Shown piece after piece: positions 15,255 to 25,318 of a stretch of 64,000 bases of DNA (the stretch's first letter is position 1; each line of letters begins with the position of its first letter). Position numbers and translations under genes: made by a program. The notes beneath the pieces are model-generated. The model was not told the DNA's origin, did no database searches, and worked only from the letters and a program-made list of their open reading frames with translations. Source of the stretch: Planococcus salinarum (GTDB lineage: Bacteria; Bacillota; Bacilli; Bacillales_A; Planococcaceae); contig NZ_ML660049.1 in the NCBI RefSeq assembly GCF_007004625.1, forward strand, positions 40,017 through 104,016. The letters are read 5' to 3'.

Positions 15255-15818
15255 ATGCTGCAATTTAATATTAAAGGTGACAACATCGAAGTAACTCCAG
15301 CAATTCGAGAACACATTGAAAAAAAAGTCGAAAAAATTGAGCGTTACTTCCCTGAAGGGACCAACGCCAACGCAATGGTCAACCTGAAGGCCATCAATAA
15401 CAGCCAATCCAAAGTTGAAATTACCATACCGATGAAGAATTTGACATTGCGTGCCGAAGAACGGCATGAAGAATTATATGCAGCAGTGGATTTGATCGTA
15501 GGAAAACTTGAACGACAAATTCGTAAATATAAAACGAAAGTAAACCGTAAATTCCGTGATCGTGAACCGACGGGCAAAGCTTTTGTTATGTTCGACAACA
15601 GCTTGAAAAATGAAGAAGAAGAGACAGAGGAAGATTTCACAATTGTGCGCACGAAGCAATTCGACCTTAAACCGATGGACGAAGAAGAAGCGGTGCTGCA
15701 GATGAACATGCTGGGACATAATTTCTTTGTCTTTACAGATGCAGAAACAAATGACACCAACATCGTTTACAAACGCAAAGACGGCACCTATGGTTTGATT
15801 GAAACAAGCTCTTCCTGA
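15255..15818 (+). CDS. hpf: Long-form ribosome hibernation promoting factor
   Basis: A 187-residue long HPF that binds the small-subunit decoding region and dimerises ribosomes into inactive 100S particles. The N-terminal S30AE domain spans 1-100 (MLQFNIKGDNIEVTPAIREHIEKKVEKIERYF). An acidic linker follows. The C-terminal dimerisation domain spans about 128-185 (KPMDEEEAVLQMNMLGHNFFVF..NIVYKRKDGTYGLI). AAGGAGG precedes the ATG. It lies just before secA as in B. subtilis. Confidence 0.96.
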   Translation: MLQFNIKGDNIEVTPAIREHIEKKVEKIERYFPEGTNANAMVNLKAINNSQSKVEITIPMKNLTLRAEERHEELYAAVDLIVGKLERQIRKYKTKVNRKFRDREPTGKAFVMFDNSLKNEEEETEEDFTIVRTKQFDLKPMDEEEAVLQMNMLGHNFFVFTDAETNDTNIVYKRKDGTYGLIETSSS

Positions 15819-15847
15819 TCCGGAAAACAAAAAATAGATGTAACCTG

Positions 15848-15887
15848 AAAAGCTGTGCGGAATCTTCATTCTGCACAGCTTTTTCTG
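15848..15887 (+). terminator. Terminator of hpf
   Basis: AAAGCTGTGC and GCACAGCTTT arms around a 14-base loop, followed by a T-run. Confidence 0.85.
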
Positions 15888-15989
15888 CGTCTGCAAAACA
15901 TTCGGGCAAGGGAGCAGCCGGTGCCTGAAATCTCGGCCATCGGATGCCCGGCAGGTCGGGAAGCTGCTGTTTCGCCTGCTCTTCTTTGT

Positions 15990-16018
15990 TTGCACGCTCC
16001 TCTTTGCAGTGTTAAAAT
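15990..16018 (+). promoter_or_regulatory. SigA promoter, probably of secA
   Basis: TTGCAC (15990-15995), a 17-bp spacer and TAAAAT (16013-16018), 142 bp before secA. The rest of the 340-bp gap 15819-16159 shows nothing else beyond the hpf terminator and the secA ribosome-binding site. Confidence 0.6.
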
Positions 16019-16159
16019 GAGGAATGAGATTTTTCGGAAATCAATGGATGTTCCGGACAATTACTGGGTTTTACAGCTTATAGACATATGACACATAAAT
16101 AACAGCAATAGTGATCCGGTGGCTTAGCAGAACCGGACTCTGTGCAAGGAGCGGTATAA

Positions 16160-18676
16160 ATGTTAGGAGTATTGAACAAAGTATTCGACCCAAACAAAAG
16201 GGATTTAAAAAGACTTGAAAAAATTGCTGATACAGTGGAAGTTCTTGCGTCCGATTATGCAGCACTTTCCGACGACGCATTAAAAGCGAGAACGGAAGAG
16301 TTCACCAACCGCCATGCCAAAGGTGAGACGCTTGATGAGTTATTGCCGGAAGCTTTTGCAACTGTGAGAGAAGCTTCAAAACGAGTGCTCGGACTGTATC
16401 CGTTCCGGGTTCAGCTCATGGGGGCCGCGGCTTTGCATGAAGGTAATATCGCCGAGATGAAAACAGGTGAAGGTAAAACCCTGACTTCGACAATGGCTAT
16501 TTATCTGAATGCCATCAGCAAAAAAGGCGCACACGTTGTCACAGTCAATGAATATTTGGCAAGCCGCGATGCGGAAGAAATGGGCAAGCTCTATACGTGG
16601 CTTGGCATGACCGTCGGTTTGAACACAAACAACATGACGAAGGAAGAAAAGCACCAGGCTTATATGGCTGATATCACGTACAGCACGAACAATGAATTGG
16701 GCTTCGATTATCTGCGCGATAATATGGTGCTGTATAAGGAAGATATGGTACAGCGCCCACTGAATTTCGCGGTTATCGATGAAGTCGACTCCATTTTGAT
16801 CGATGAAGCGAGAACGCCGTTGATCATTTCCGGCCAGGCCGCCAAATCGGCTCAGCTTTATATGCAGGCAAATGCGTTTACTCGCATGCTGGGCAAGGAT
16901 ACTGATTACACATACGATGAAACGACAAAAGGCGTCGTATTGACAGAAGAAGGCATCGAAAAAGTTGAAAAGGCGTTCAACATCGAAAATTTATTCGATA
17001 TCAATCATGTGCGCCTGAACCATGCCGTCAACCAATCATTGAAAGCGCATATTACGATGCACAATGACGTCGATTATGTGGTCCAGGACGGCGAAGTGGT
17101 CATTGTCGACCAGTTTACCGGCCGTTTGATGAAAGGACGCCGTTATTCTGACGGACTGCACCAGGCGATTGAAGCGAAAGAAGGCCTGGAAGTTCAAAAT
17201 GAATCAATGACGATGGCCACGATCACCTTCCAGAACTTCTTTCGTATGTATGATAAATTATCAGGCATGACCGGTACAGCCAAAACCGAGGAAGAAGAAT
17301 TCCGCAATATTTACAATATGAACGTCATTGCAATTCCAACGAATAAACCAATCGTCCGCGATGACCGGGTCGACCTGATTTACGCAACCACTGCCGGGAA
17401 GTATCAGGCGGTTGGCGAAGATATCGCAGAACGCCATAAAAACGGCCAGCCGGTGCTGGTGGGAACTGTGGCAATCGAAACCTCAGAAATCATTTCCAGT
17501 TACTTGACGAAAAAAGGCATTCGGCACTCGGTATTGAACGCAAAAAATCATGCACATGAAGCGGAAATCATTCTGAACGCCGGCCAGAAAGGCGCAGTTA
17601 CAATTGCGACGAACATGGCCGGACGCGGTACGGATATCAAACTCGGTGAAGGCGTCGTGGATGCCGGCGGACTTGCTGTACTCGGTACCGAACGCCATGA
17701 ATCACGCCGCATCGATAATCAGCTCCGTGGCCGTTCAGGCCGTCAGGGAGATCCGGGTGTCACACAGTTCTACCTGTCTCTGGAAGATGATTTAATGCGC
17801 CGTTTCGGTTCTGATGCAATGCGCAATATGATGGGCAAACTGGGCATGGACGATTCTCAGCCCTTACAGTCCCGTATGGTGACCCGTTCTGTCGAATCTG
17901 CGCAAAAACGTGTGGAGGGCAATAACTTCGATGCACGGAAACGTTTGCTTCAATATGATGATGTCCTTCGCCAACAGCGCGAAATCATCTACAAAGAGCG
18001 TATGGAAGTTCTTGAAACTGAGAATATGCGCGGATTGGTTGAAAATATGATTGACAGCGCAGTTAACCGCATGGTTTATTCACATACAACCGATGAAAAG
18101 CCGGAAAACTGGCATTTGAAATCATTGGCTGATGTGCTTTCAGCCAATCTCTTGCCTGAAGATGCAGTGACTGAAGCGGATCTGCAGAATAAAACGCAGG
18201 AAGAAATAATCGATTTCATCAGAGCGGAAGTCGTGAAGCGCTATGATGAGAAAGAAGTTGAAATGACACCGGATCGCATGCGCGAATTCGAAAAAGTCGT
18301 TCTGCTTCGTTCGATTGATACCAAGTGGATCGATCACATCGATGCAATGGATCAGCTGCGCCAGGGTATCCATTTACGTGCCTATGGCCAGAACGATCCA
18401 TTGCGCGAATACCAGCACGAAGGATTTGCGATGTTTGAAGCAATGGTCGAAGCCATTGAAGACGATGTTTCGAAATATGCAATGAAAGCGGAAATCCGCA
18501 ATAACCTGCAGCGCGAGGAAGTTGCCAAAGGCCAGGCCGTAAACCCTAAAGAAGGCGGCGAAACGGTTAAGAAGAAAAAAGAGCCGGTCCGCAACGATTC
18601 CACTATCGGACGGAATGATCCATGTCCATGCGGCAGTGGAAAAAAATTCAAGAATTGCCACGGTGCAACTGCATAA
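16160..18676 (+). CDS. secA: Preprotein translocase ATPase SecA
   Basis: An 838-residue motor that pushes unfolded secretory proteins through SecYEG. It has Walker A in [11 protein letters not shown], the DEAD-type [18 protein letters not shown], the preprotein-binding region, and the motif [17 protein letters not shown]. Motif VI is present as [17 protein letters not shown]. The C-terminus keeps the zinc-binding SEC-C motif ([18 protein letters not shown]), typical of the housekeeping SecA1. AAGGAG lies 10 bp before the ATG. prfB follows 61 bp downstream. Confidence 0.98.
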   Translation: MLGVLNKVFDPNKRDLKRLEKIADTVEVLASDYAALSDDALKARTEEFTNRHAKGETLDELLPEAFATVREASKRVLGLYPFRVQLMGAAALHEGNIAEMKTGEGKTLTSTMAIYLNAISKKGAHVVTVNEYLASRDAEEMGKLYTWLGMTVGLNTNNMTKEEKHQAYMADITYSTNNELGFDYLRDNMVLYKEDMVQRPLNFAVIDEVDSILIDEARTPLIISGQAAKSAQLYMQANAFTRMLGKDTDYTYDETTKGVVLTEEGIEKVEKAFNIENLFDINHVRLNHAVNQSLKAHITMHNDVDYVVQDGEVVIVDQFTGRLMKGRRYSDGLHQAIEAKEGLEVQNESMTMATITFQNFFRMYDKLSGMTGTAKTEEEEFRNIYNMNVIAIPTNKPIVRDDRVDLIYATTAGKYQAVGEDIAERHKNGQPVLVGTVAIETSEIISSYLTKKGIRHSVLNAKNHAHEAEIILNAGQKGAVTIATNMAGRGTDIKLGEGVVDAGGLAVLGTERHESRRIDNQLRGRSGRQGDPGVTQFYLSLEDDLMRRFGSDAMRNMMGKLGMDDSQPLQSRMVTRSVESAQKRVEGNNFDARKRLLQYDDVLRQQREIIYKERMEVLETENMRGLVENMIDSAVNRMVYSHTTDEKPENWHLKSLADVLSANLLPEDAVTEADLQNKTQEEIIDFIRAEVVKRYDEKEVEMTPDRMREFEKVVLLRSIDTKWIDHIDAMDQLRQGIHLRAYGQNDPLREYQHEGFAMFEAMVEAIEDDVSKYAMKAEIRNNLQREEVAKGQAVNPKEGGETVKKKKEPVRNDSTIGRNDPCPCGSGKKFKNCHGATA

Positions 18677-18737
18677 GAAGCACCCAAATGCCGAAGAGCT
18701 TTCAGCTCTTCGGTGTTATTTTGAGGAGGAAACATTA

Positions 18738-19842
18738 ATGATGGAATTAGCAGATATTCGAAACGAGCTCGACAAATCTTCCGCAAAGCTTGCGGACTTC
18801 AGGGGGTCTCTTTGACTTAGAAAACAAAGAGGCCAGGATCCAGGAATTGGATGAAATGATGATCGATCCTGATTTCTGGAACAACCAGGAAGAAGCGCAG
18901 GAAGTAATTTCAGAATTGAATATCCTGAAAGAAGTTGTCAATACGTATCACGGTTTCGTGGACTCCCAGGAAAATATGGAAATGACACTTGAACTGTTGC
19001 GCGAAGAATCGGATGAAGAATTGCATGAAGATCTGAGCGAGGAACTCAAGGAGTATAAAGCGAAACTAGCCGATTACGAGCTTCAGATGCTGTTGAGCGA
19101 ACCATATGATAAAAACAACGCCATCCTTGAACTGCATCCTGGAGCCGGTGGTACAGAATCTCAGGACTGGTGTCAAATGCTTCTGCGGATGTATACACGT
19201 TGGGCTGAGAAGCGCGGATTTAAAGTGGAGACACTCGATTACCTTGCGGGTGAAGAGGCTGGCGTTAAATCAGTCACACTCGGCATTAAAGGCCATAATG
19301 CATATGGTTATCTGAAAGCGGAAAAAGGGGTTCACCGCCTTGTCCGTATTTCACCATTCGATTCTTCAGGAAGGCGCCATACTTCGTTTGTTTCCTGCGA
19401 AGTCATGCCGGAATTCACTGGAGAGATTGAAATTGATATCCGGACTGAAGATTTGAAGGTCGATACGTACCGGGCAAGCGGCGCCGGCGGCCAGCATATC
19501 AATACGACCGATTCAGCTGTCCGGATTACCCACCTTCCGACTGGTTCGGTCGTAACATGCCAGCAGGAACGTTCCCAGATCAAAAACCGCGAAAAAGCGA
19601 TGCAAATGCTGAAAGCGAAACTTTACGCATTGAAAATCGAGGAGCAGCAAGCGCAGCTTCTTGAAATTCGTGGAGAACAAAAAGAAATCGGCTGGGGAAG
19701 CCAGATCCGCTCTTACGTATTCCACCCATATTCAATGGTAAAAGATCACCGCACGAATTATGAAACCGGTAATCTCCAGGCCGTCATGGATGGTGACATC
19801 GATGGCTTCATCAATTCCCTGTTGCGTTCGAAAATGCAATAG
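18738..19842 (+). CDS. prfB: Peptide chain release factor 2 with programmed +1 frameshift
   Basis: A 367-residue RF2 that terminates translation at UGA and UAA. It starts at ATG 18738 (alternative ATG 18741) after GAGGAGG. Frame zero ends after 25 codons at the UGA at 18813. A +1 shift at CTTTGAC continues with [16 protein letters not shown] to 19842. The catalytic GGQ is in [15 protein letters not shown], and the stop-codon-recognising SPF is in [12 protein letters not shown]. Frameshifting makes synthesis self-limiting: scarce RF2 means slow UGA reading and more shifting. Confidence 0.97.
18801..18816 (+). promoter_or_regulatory. RF2 programmed frameshift site
   Basis: The Shine-Dalgarno-like AGGGGG (18801-18806) sits 3 bases before CTT TGA C. 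This is the classic RF2 autoregulatory slip arrangement. Confidence 0.97.
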
Positions 19843-19844
19843 AG

Positions 19845-20015
19845 AAAAGCGACGGCACCCGCTTAGCTCTGAAAGGGAAGAGATGGACCAAATGGAATTT
19901 GGGACATCTCTTTGCGACGCAGCTGATTTGACTTATATCCCGAAGAGCTAGGCACTGGAGACTAGACACTGAGTTGGCTTATGACCCGAAGAGCTGGGCC
20001 GTTGGAGTCTGGACA
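19845..20015 (+). repeat. Dispersed repeat R1, copy 2
   Basis: It begins 2 bp after the prfB stop with AGAAAAGCGACGG and continues through GCTTAGCTCTGA, a hairpin (GAGATGGACCAAAT/ATTTGGGACATCTC, 19880-19910) and two CCGAAGAGCT(G/A)GGC modules. Its orientation relative to the stop codon is the same as in copy 1. Confidence 0.8.
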
Positions 20016-20024
20016 ATAAGTAAG

Positions 20025-20056
20025 AAATCCCGCAGACCAAGTGTCTGCGGGATTTT
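20025..20056 (+). terminator. Terminator-like hairpin, first of two identical copies
   Basis: ATCCCGCAGAC and GTCTGCGGGAT form an 11-bp perfect stem with loop CAAGT, followed by TTT. The 32-bp sequence recurs exactly at 20528-20559. It probably ends the secA-prfB transcript. Confidence 0.8.
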
Positions 20057-20094
20057 CAGGCTGTCGAGAAACTGTCAACTTTTCCAATCATTAC

Positions 20095-20212
20095 GCTTTA
20101 GACGGAAGCTTTCCGCGGGGAGCGGCCTGAGCCTCCTCGTCCGCTTCGCTACCTGCGGGGTCTCAGGACTCGCTCTAGTTCCCGCAGGAGTCACCGTCTG
20201 ACGCTTCATTCT
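20095..20212. repeat. GC-rich imperfect palindromic element
   Basis: The ends AGACGGAAGC and ..CCGTCTGACGCTTC are inverted. Between them lie TTTCCGCGGGG, GCCTCCTCGTCCGCTTCGCT, CCTGCGGGGTCTCA and CCCGCAGGAGTC. This layout strongly recalls a repeat very common in Bacillaceae intergenic DNA; I do not know an accepted name. Confidence 0.6.
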
Positions 20213-20287
20213 AGTTATATTTAGAATCGGGTTGTCTCCTTTTTAAATAAACTTATAAGGATAATCCTCATATAGAAGGCATTCTGA

Positions 20288-20495
20288 GATATGGAGCAAA
20301 ACAGCGAAGACGCCCAGGGGAGCAGGCGGATGCCGACGAAGTGCTGAGATCCACTCGGACGAAGTGCAACGAGTCCGAGTTAGCTCAGCTCGAGCCAAGA
20401 GTTGGCCGTAGCCTGCAAGGCCGGCTCTTGGCGACGAAGCTAGCGCAGCGATGCAGGAGCACGGGTTTTGGCAAGCGAAGCTGTTTTGCGCAATA
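20288..20495. repeat. Palindromic repeat R2, longer copy
   Basis: Perfect 10-bp inverted ends GCAAAACAGC (20296-20305) and GCTGTTTTGC (20480-20489) enclose nested stems (ACTCGGAC../..GAGTCCGAGT and a GCCAAGAG../..CTCTTGGC arm). It shares long stretches with 29812-29919 but carries an extra internal segment. No reading frame of interest. Confidence 0.75.
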
Positions 20496-20527
20496 TCGAT
20501 TTTTACATTTCTTTCTCAACAAGCTGG

Positions 20528-20562
20528 AAATCCCGCAGACCAAGTGTCTGCGGGATTTTTTT
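20528..20562 (+). terminator. Terminator-like hairpin, second identical copy
   Basis: The same 32-bp hairpin as at 20025, here followed by T7. The two copies bracket about 470 bp made almost entirely of repeats. No gene is seen between prfB and 20674. Confidence 0.8.
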
Positions 20563-20673
20563 GCTTCATCATGATGAAGTTCACAAGACACGGCTGTTTT
20601 GGTATACTCTGACAGGGCTTATACATATGATACAAAAAAAGAATCCAGTACAGGAAAGAGGAAATGCACTTTT

Positions 20674-21546
20674 ATGGGTAAGAAAAATCAGCGCAATCGA
20701 AAAGAAGCGCATCCGTTTTTAACAGAATTCATGGATTACATATACGTCATCATCGGTTCAATACTGGTGGCAATTTCTTTTAACGTGTTCCTCTTGCCGA
20801 ATGCAGTGGCGTCGGGCGGTGTCAGCGGAATCAGTACTATCCTGTTCGGGCTTTTCGAATGGAAGCCGGCATTTGTGCAATGGGCGTTTAATATTCCATT
20901 GTTCATCGCAGGAGTAATTCTTCTCGGCAAGAACTTTGGTTTGAAATCTGCTGTTGGAACCATTTTCCTTCCTTTGGTAGTTTATCTGACGGAAGATTGG
21001 GAAGCGTGGACAATGAATCCGCTGCTGGGCTCATTATTCGGCGGCATTTTGGTCGGCCTTGGTTTGGGAATCGTGTTCCGGGGCAGAGCCTCTACGGGAG
21101 GTACGGATCTGGCCGCTCAGATCATTACGAAGTTTACCGGGCTGACTCTTGGGACAAGCATTGCACTGATCGATGGAATGATTGTCATCGCTGCGGCAGT
21201 TGTCTTTGATATCGAAAGAGGGCTTTATGCGTTAATCGGTCTCTATGTCACATCGAAAACGATCGATTTGGTCCAGGTCGGTTTCGGAAGGTCGAAACTT
21301 CTCTACATTATTACAACGAAACAAATGGAAATTCGCGATGCCATTTACGAGGAAGTCGACCGCGGTGTCACAAAACTGACAGCTACGGGAGGATACACTG
21401 ACTCAGAGCGGCCGCTTCTTATGGTAGTTGTCCATCAGACCGAGTTCACCAAATTGAAGCAGGTGGTCAAAAATATTGATCCTGCGGCCTTTATCATTGT
21501 TTCTGATGCGTCAGAAGTTTTGGGTGAAGGTTTCAAAAGGGCGTAG
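20674..21546 (+). CDS. yvjA: YitT family membrane protein (DUF161/DUF2179)
   Basis: A 290-residue YitT-family protein. Five or so membrane segments fill residues 20-175 (IYVIIGSILVAISFNVFLLPN, ASGGVSGIST, RGRASTGGTDLAAQII). A soluble C-terminal DUF2179 domain follows (KLLYIITTKQMEIRDAIYEEVDRGVTKL..GGYT). Function is unknown. The position before cccB-ftsEX matches B. subtilis yvjA. The ATG at 20674 is chosen as the start of the conserved protein; AAAGAGG upstream is a weak ribosome site. Confidence 0.88.
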   Translation: MGKKNQRNRKEAHPFLTEFMDYIYVIIGSILVAISFNVFLLPNAVASGGVSGISTILFGLFEWKPAFVQWAFNIPLFIAGVILLGKNFGLKSAVGTIFLPLVVYLTEDWEAWTMNPLLGSLFGGILVGLGLGIVFRGRASTGGTDLAAQIITKFTGLTLGTSIALIDGMIVIAAAVVFDIERGLYALIGLYVTSKTIDLVQVGFGRSKLLYIITTKQMEIRDAIYEEVDRGVTKLTATGGYTDSERPLLMVVVHQTEFTKLKQVVKNIDPAAFIIVSDASEVLGEGFKRA

Positions 21547-21591
21547 CTCAGGTATACTCCTAGTAATGGATTAACTAAAGGAGGAAACATT

Positions 21592-21933
21592 ATGAAAAAG
21601 AGCTTGATGGCCTTATTGTTCGGTACCACCCTGATTCTTGGAGCGTGCGGAGGCGACGACACCACCACCGAACCCTTAGAAGAAATGCCCGAAGAGACAC
21701 CGGAAGAAACGTCGGTTGACGCAGAACAGGTTGTGAATCAAAACTGCATTTCCTGCCACGGTGAAAACCTGGAAGGGCAAGGGAACTTTCCTGCTCTGAA
21801 CGATGTGGGATCACGGTTATCGGAAGAGGAAATTCTGACTGTCATTCAGGAAGGGCAAGGTACTATGCCTGCCGGAATCATTGAAGGTGAAGAAGCGGAA
21901 GCAGTTGCCGCCTGGTTATCAGAGCAGCAATAA
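21592..21933 (+). CDS. cccB: Membrane-anchored cytochrome c-551
   Basis: A 113-residue lipoprotein cytochrome. The signal sequence ends at lipobox LGAC with Cys19 as anchor. An acidic, repeat-like linker (EEMPEETPEETSVD) follows. The class I haem c domain has CISCH (Cys52, Cys55, His56) and the probable axial Met92 in GTMPAG. It likely carries electrons to a terminal oxidase on the outer membrane face. GGAGG precedes the ATG; a terminator follows. Synteny with B. subtilis yvjA-cccB-ftsEX supports the call. Confidence 0.94.
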   Translation: MKKSLMALLFGTTLILGACGGDDTTTEPLEEMPEETPEETSVDAEQVVNQNCISCHGENLEGQGNFPALNDVGSRLSEEEILTVIQEGQGTMPAGIIEGEEAEAVAAWLSEQQ

Positions 21934-21942
21934 CAACGAGGA

Positions 21943-21968
21943 AAACCGGCTGAAAAGCCGGTTTTTTT
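21943..21968 (+). terminator. Terminator of cccB
   Basis: AAACCGGCT and AGCCGGTTT arms with a GAAA tetraloop, then T-run. The next 240 bp (21969-22209) are AT-rich upstream DNA of ftsE with no supported element. Confidence 0.9.
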
Positions 21969-22209
21969 ATATGTGAAAATTATATTAAAATATAGCGTTT
22001 TATTAAAAATGAATCTATATTACATAGGTAAAAAGAAGTTTAATATTTACAAATGTATATCTAATTACTTACGGAATGTTGCAAAACCGGACTTCAATTG
22101 ATACAGAAATGTAATATAAAATGGGTTTTAAAAGTGCTACAATGGGTTTGCTGGATTTTTAAGACCCTTAATGTTTTTGTGAAATACAATTTATATAGGT
22201 GGTTATTAA

Positions 22210-22896
22210 ATGATACAAATGAAGAATGTCTATAAAAAATATCCAAACGGCATCGTTGCTCTCAATGGCATGAATGTCGAGATAAAACAAGGCGAGTTTG
22301 TCTATATCGTTGGGCCTAGTGGAGCCGGTAAATCGACTTTCATCAAAATGATGTATCGGGAAGAAAATCCGACTTCCGGCCAAATGCTTGTCAACGGAAT
22401 GGATCTTGCAAAGATCAAAAGAAAGAACGTCCCATTGCTTCGCCGCCAAATCGGCGTGGTGTTCCAGGATTTCAAGTTGCTGCCGAGATTGAATGTCTAT
22501 GAGAATGTGGCATTTGCTCTGGAAGTAATAGAGGAAAAACCGGAAGCAATCCGCAAACGGGTACTTGAGGTACTTGATCTGGTGGGATTGAAACACAAAG
22601 CGCGGATGTTCCCGAGAGAACTATCCGGTGGAGAACAGCAGCGGATTTCAGTTGCCCGTTCAATCGTCAACACACCGAAAGTGGTGATTGCAGATGAGCC
22701 GACCGGTAATCTGGACCCGGAAACTTCATGGGATATCATGAACCTTTTCGAACGTATCAACGCAAGCGGAACAACAATTCTGATGGCAACCCATAACCGG
22801 GAAATCGTTAATACGATGAGACATCGTGTCATCGCAATAGAAGGCGGACTCATTGCCCGTGACGAAGTTGGAGGTGACTACGGATATGAAGGCTAG
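22210..22896 (+). CDS. ftsE: Cell division ATP-binding protein FtsE
   Basis: A 228-residue ABC ATPase partner of FtsX. Walker A GPSGAGKSTFIKMMYRE, Q-loop GVVFQDFKLL, signature LSGGEQQRISVARSIV, Walker B VVIADEPTGNLDPET, and the switch His in MATHN are present. FtsEX does not appear to transport a substrate but transmits ATP hydrolysis to extracellular cell-wall hydrolases. It overlaps ftsX by 11 bp. Confidence 0.97.
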   Translation: MIQMKNVYKKYPNGIVALNGMNVEIKQGEFVYIVGPSGAGKSTFIKMMYREENPTSGQMLVNGMDLAKIKRKNVPLLRRQIGVVFQDFKLLPRLNVYENVAFALEVIEEKPEAIRKRVLEVLDLVGLKHKARMFPRELSGGEQQRISVARSIVNTPKVVIADEPTGNLDPETSWDIMNLFERINASGTTILMATHNREIVNTMRHRVIAIEGGLIARDEVGGDYGYEG

Positions 22897-23770
22897 AACT
22901 TTAGCACGCCATTTCCGTGAAAGCCTTAAAAGTCTTGGACGAAACGGCTGGATGACATTTGCCTCTGTCAGTGCGGTCACTGTAACTTTGCTCCTGGTGG
23001 GAGTATTCGTACTGATCATGATGAACTTGAACAAAGTCGCAGAAGACCTGGAAAATGACGTCGAAATTAAATCTTTCGTATCATTGGAAGCGGATGAAGC
23101 CACCGTAACCCAAATGGAAACTGCCATTAAGGGCATGACCGGTGTCGAATCGGTCGTTTATTCGACAAAAGAAGCCGAATTACAGGATTTGGTATTAGAC
23201 TTCGGGGATGAGTTCAGTTTGTTTGAGCAAAGCAATCCATTATTGGATGTTTTCTATGTAAAAGCGACTGAGCCGCAGCAAACAGAAAATGTTGCCAAAG
23301 AAATTTCCCAGCTCGAAGGCATTGAAGAAGTGAAATACGGTGAAGGCAAAATCGAGAAGCTGTTCACATTCCTGAACACGGGCCGCAATGTAGGCCTCGT
23401 TTTAATCCTTGCCCTACTGTTTACCGCAATGTTCCTGATTTCAAACACGATCCGCATCACAATTGTTGCGAGACGCCATGAAATCGAAATCATGAAACTG
23501 GTTGGAGCGACAAACTGGTTCGTCCGAATTCCGTTCATCCTTGAGGGAATGTGGCTTGGTTTACTTGGTTCAATCATTCCAATTGGCCTAGTGGTCGCGC
23601 TTTACTACAACATCACCGAATTTGCAGAGCCGAAACTGAGCGGTGAAATGATCCAGCTGCTGGACTTTGCACCATTCATCTACCAGGTAAGCGCGTTGAT
23701 CCTCCTGATGGGTGTCTTCATCGGCGTATGGGGAAGCTTCATGTCAATCCGAAAATTCCTGCGTGTTTGA
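22886..23770 (+). CDS. ftsX: Cell division membrane protein FtsX
   Basis: A 294-residue permease-like protein. It has one N-terminal membrane span (about 22-45), a large extracytoplasmic loop (46-170) that contacts hydrolases, and three C-terminal spans (VLILALLFTAMFLISNTIRI, IPIGLVVALYY, ILLMGVFIGVWG). The ATG at 22886 is chosen for GGAGGT 9 bp upstream; the open frame extends to 22853 inside ftsE. The following gene encodes the likely regulated hydrolase. Confidence 0.95.
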   Translation: MKARTLARHFRESLKSLGRNGWMTFASVSAVTVTLLLVGVFVLIMMNLNKVAEDLENDVEIKSFVSLEADEATVTQMETAIKGMTGVESVVYSTKEAELQDLVLDFGDEFSLFEQSNPLLDVFYVKATEPQQTENVAKEISQLEGIEEVKYGEGKIEKLFTFLNTGRNVGLVLILALLFTAMFLISNTIRITIVARRHEIEIMKLVGATNWFVRIPFILEGMWLGLLGSIIPIGLVVALYYNITEFAEPKLSGEMIQLLDFAPFIYQVSALILLMGVFIGVWGSFMSIRKFLRV

Positions 23771-23866
23771 TAGTAAAATCTACACAAAAATAAAAATTAC
23801 AAAAAAGTCGTAGAGAGATAAAAGACAGATAGATAGAGAACGTAAAGCCGAAAGGGGAAAACGAAC

Positions 23867-25192
23867 TTGAACTCGAAGTCGAAATGGATGTTGTCTGTTG
23901 TTTCACTAATATTGGCTTTAACGATGGTCATGCCATCGGTAAGCGCAAATAGTTTGAGCGACCTGAAAAAGGAACAGCAGGAAGCTGAAAGAAAAAAGAG
24001 CGAATTGAATTCGAATATTAATGAAAAAGCGAATGAAATCAGCAAAAATCAATCTACACTAGAAAAGATTGTAGCAAAAATCAATGAGCTGGAAGATAAA
24101 ATCACTGAAACACAGGATCAGATGAATGTGGTGCAGGGTGAAATTGACCAAACCAAAACAGAAATCGACGAATTGAAAGCTTCAATCGAAGACCTTGAGA
24201 TTAAAATCGCTGAACGCGAAGAATTGCTTAAGGAACGTGCACGTGCAATCCAGCTGAGCGGCGGTTCTGTCGATTACATTGACGTGCTGCTCGGTGCCAA
24301 CAGCTTTGTTGATTTCATCGACCGTTTTTCAGCGGTAAATATGCTGATTGAAGCTGATCGTGATATCATGCGCGAACAGGCAGAAGACAAAAAACTTCTT
24401 GCCGAGAAAAAAGCCGAAATTGAAGACAAATTGGCTGCGCAGGAAAAACGCCAGGCAGAATTGGAAAGTCTGAAAGCTTCATTAGATGGACAGAAAAAAG
24501 AGCAGGCAGGTTTGAAAGCGGATCTGGATGCAGAACAAAAACGTCTTGCTGAAGAAAAATCAGCATTGGAAGAAGAACATGCCGAGGCAATCGGCCTCAG
24601 CAACTCTCTTGCCAAGAAAATTGCAAACGAGCAGGCACGTTTAGCAGAACTCGCTAAGAAAGCCGAGGAAGAACGCAAACGGAAAGAAGCGGCTGAAAGA
24701 GCTGCAGCCCAAAAAGCGGCTGCAAGCAAAAAATCGGCAAGCTCTTCCGTTACGGCATACAGTGCACCTGTAGTAATGAACAGTTCAGGTTTCATCCGTC
24801 CGGCAGCCGGCCGTTTGTCGTCAAACTATGGTGGACGTGATATCGGCGCGGGCTATGAAGTTCATTCCGGAATCGATATCGCAAACAGTGTCGGAACAGC
24901 AATCAACGCTTCCGCTTCAGGCTACGTTTCTTATGCAGGAGTTATGGGCTCTTACGGCAATGTAATCATGATTACCCATTCGATCAACGGCCAGGCATAC
25001 ACAACGGTATATGCTCACCTTAGTTCGATCGGTGTTTCAACAGGACAGGCCGTATCACAAGGCCAACGTATCGGTGGAATGGGCAGCACGGGCCGTTCAA
25101 CCGGTTCGCATCTCCATTTCGAAATCCATATCGGAGCCTGGAATGGCTCACGTTCAAATGCGGTTAACCCAATCAATTACATCGGCGGATAA
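23867..25192 (+). CDS. Secreted coiled-coil M23 peptidoglycan hydrolase (EnvC/LytM-like)
   Basis: A 441-residue exported protein. The signal peptide ends near PSVSAN (residue 28). A long coiled coil (30-285) follows, then a Ser-rich linker and a LytM/M23 metallopeptidase domain (about 310-441). The zinc ligands look intact: H333 and D337 in HSGID, plus H415 and H417 in HLHFEIH. This is the architecture of FtsEX-activated hydrolases (EnvC; PcsB differs in carrying a CHAP domain). Its place directly after ftsEX suggests the same control. The TTG at 23867 keeps the basic n-region; GAAAGGGG lies upstream. Confidence 0.9.
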   Translation: MNSKSKWMLSVVSLILALTMVMPSVSANSLSDLKKEQQEAERKKSELNSNINEKANEISKNQSTLEKIVAKINELEDKITETQDQMNVVQGEIDQTKTEIDELKASIEDLEIKIAEREELLKERARAIQLSGGSVDYIDVLLGANSFVDFIDRFSAVNMLIEADRDIMREQAEDKKLLAEKKAEIEDKLAAQEKRQAELESLKASLDGQKKEQAGLKADLDAEQKRLAEEKSALEEEHAEAIGLSNSLAKKIANEQARLAELAKKAEEERKRKEAAERAAAQKAAASKKSASSSVTAYSAPVVMNSSGFIRPAAGRLSSNYGGRDIGAGYEVHSGIDIANSVGTAINASASGYVSYAGVMGSYGNVIMITHSINGQAYTTVYAHLSSIGVSTGQAVSQGQRIGGMGSTGRSTGSHLHFEIHIGAWNGSRSNAVNPINYIGG

Positions 25193-25199
25193 AATTATG

Positions 25200-25230
25200 G
25201 ACCGGCATCGACACAGATGCCGGTTTTTTT
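25200..25230 (+). terminator. Terminator of the ftsEX-M23 operon
   Basis: ACCGGCATC and GATGCCGGT arms, loop GACACA, then T8. Confidence 0.93.
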
Positions 25231-25318
25231 TGCGGAATTTTTTATTTTTACGGTTGGAACAGTAGCATATAGAGTGCTATTTGTCGTATGATGAAATCCG
25301 AATGGAGTGAAAATCTTT

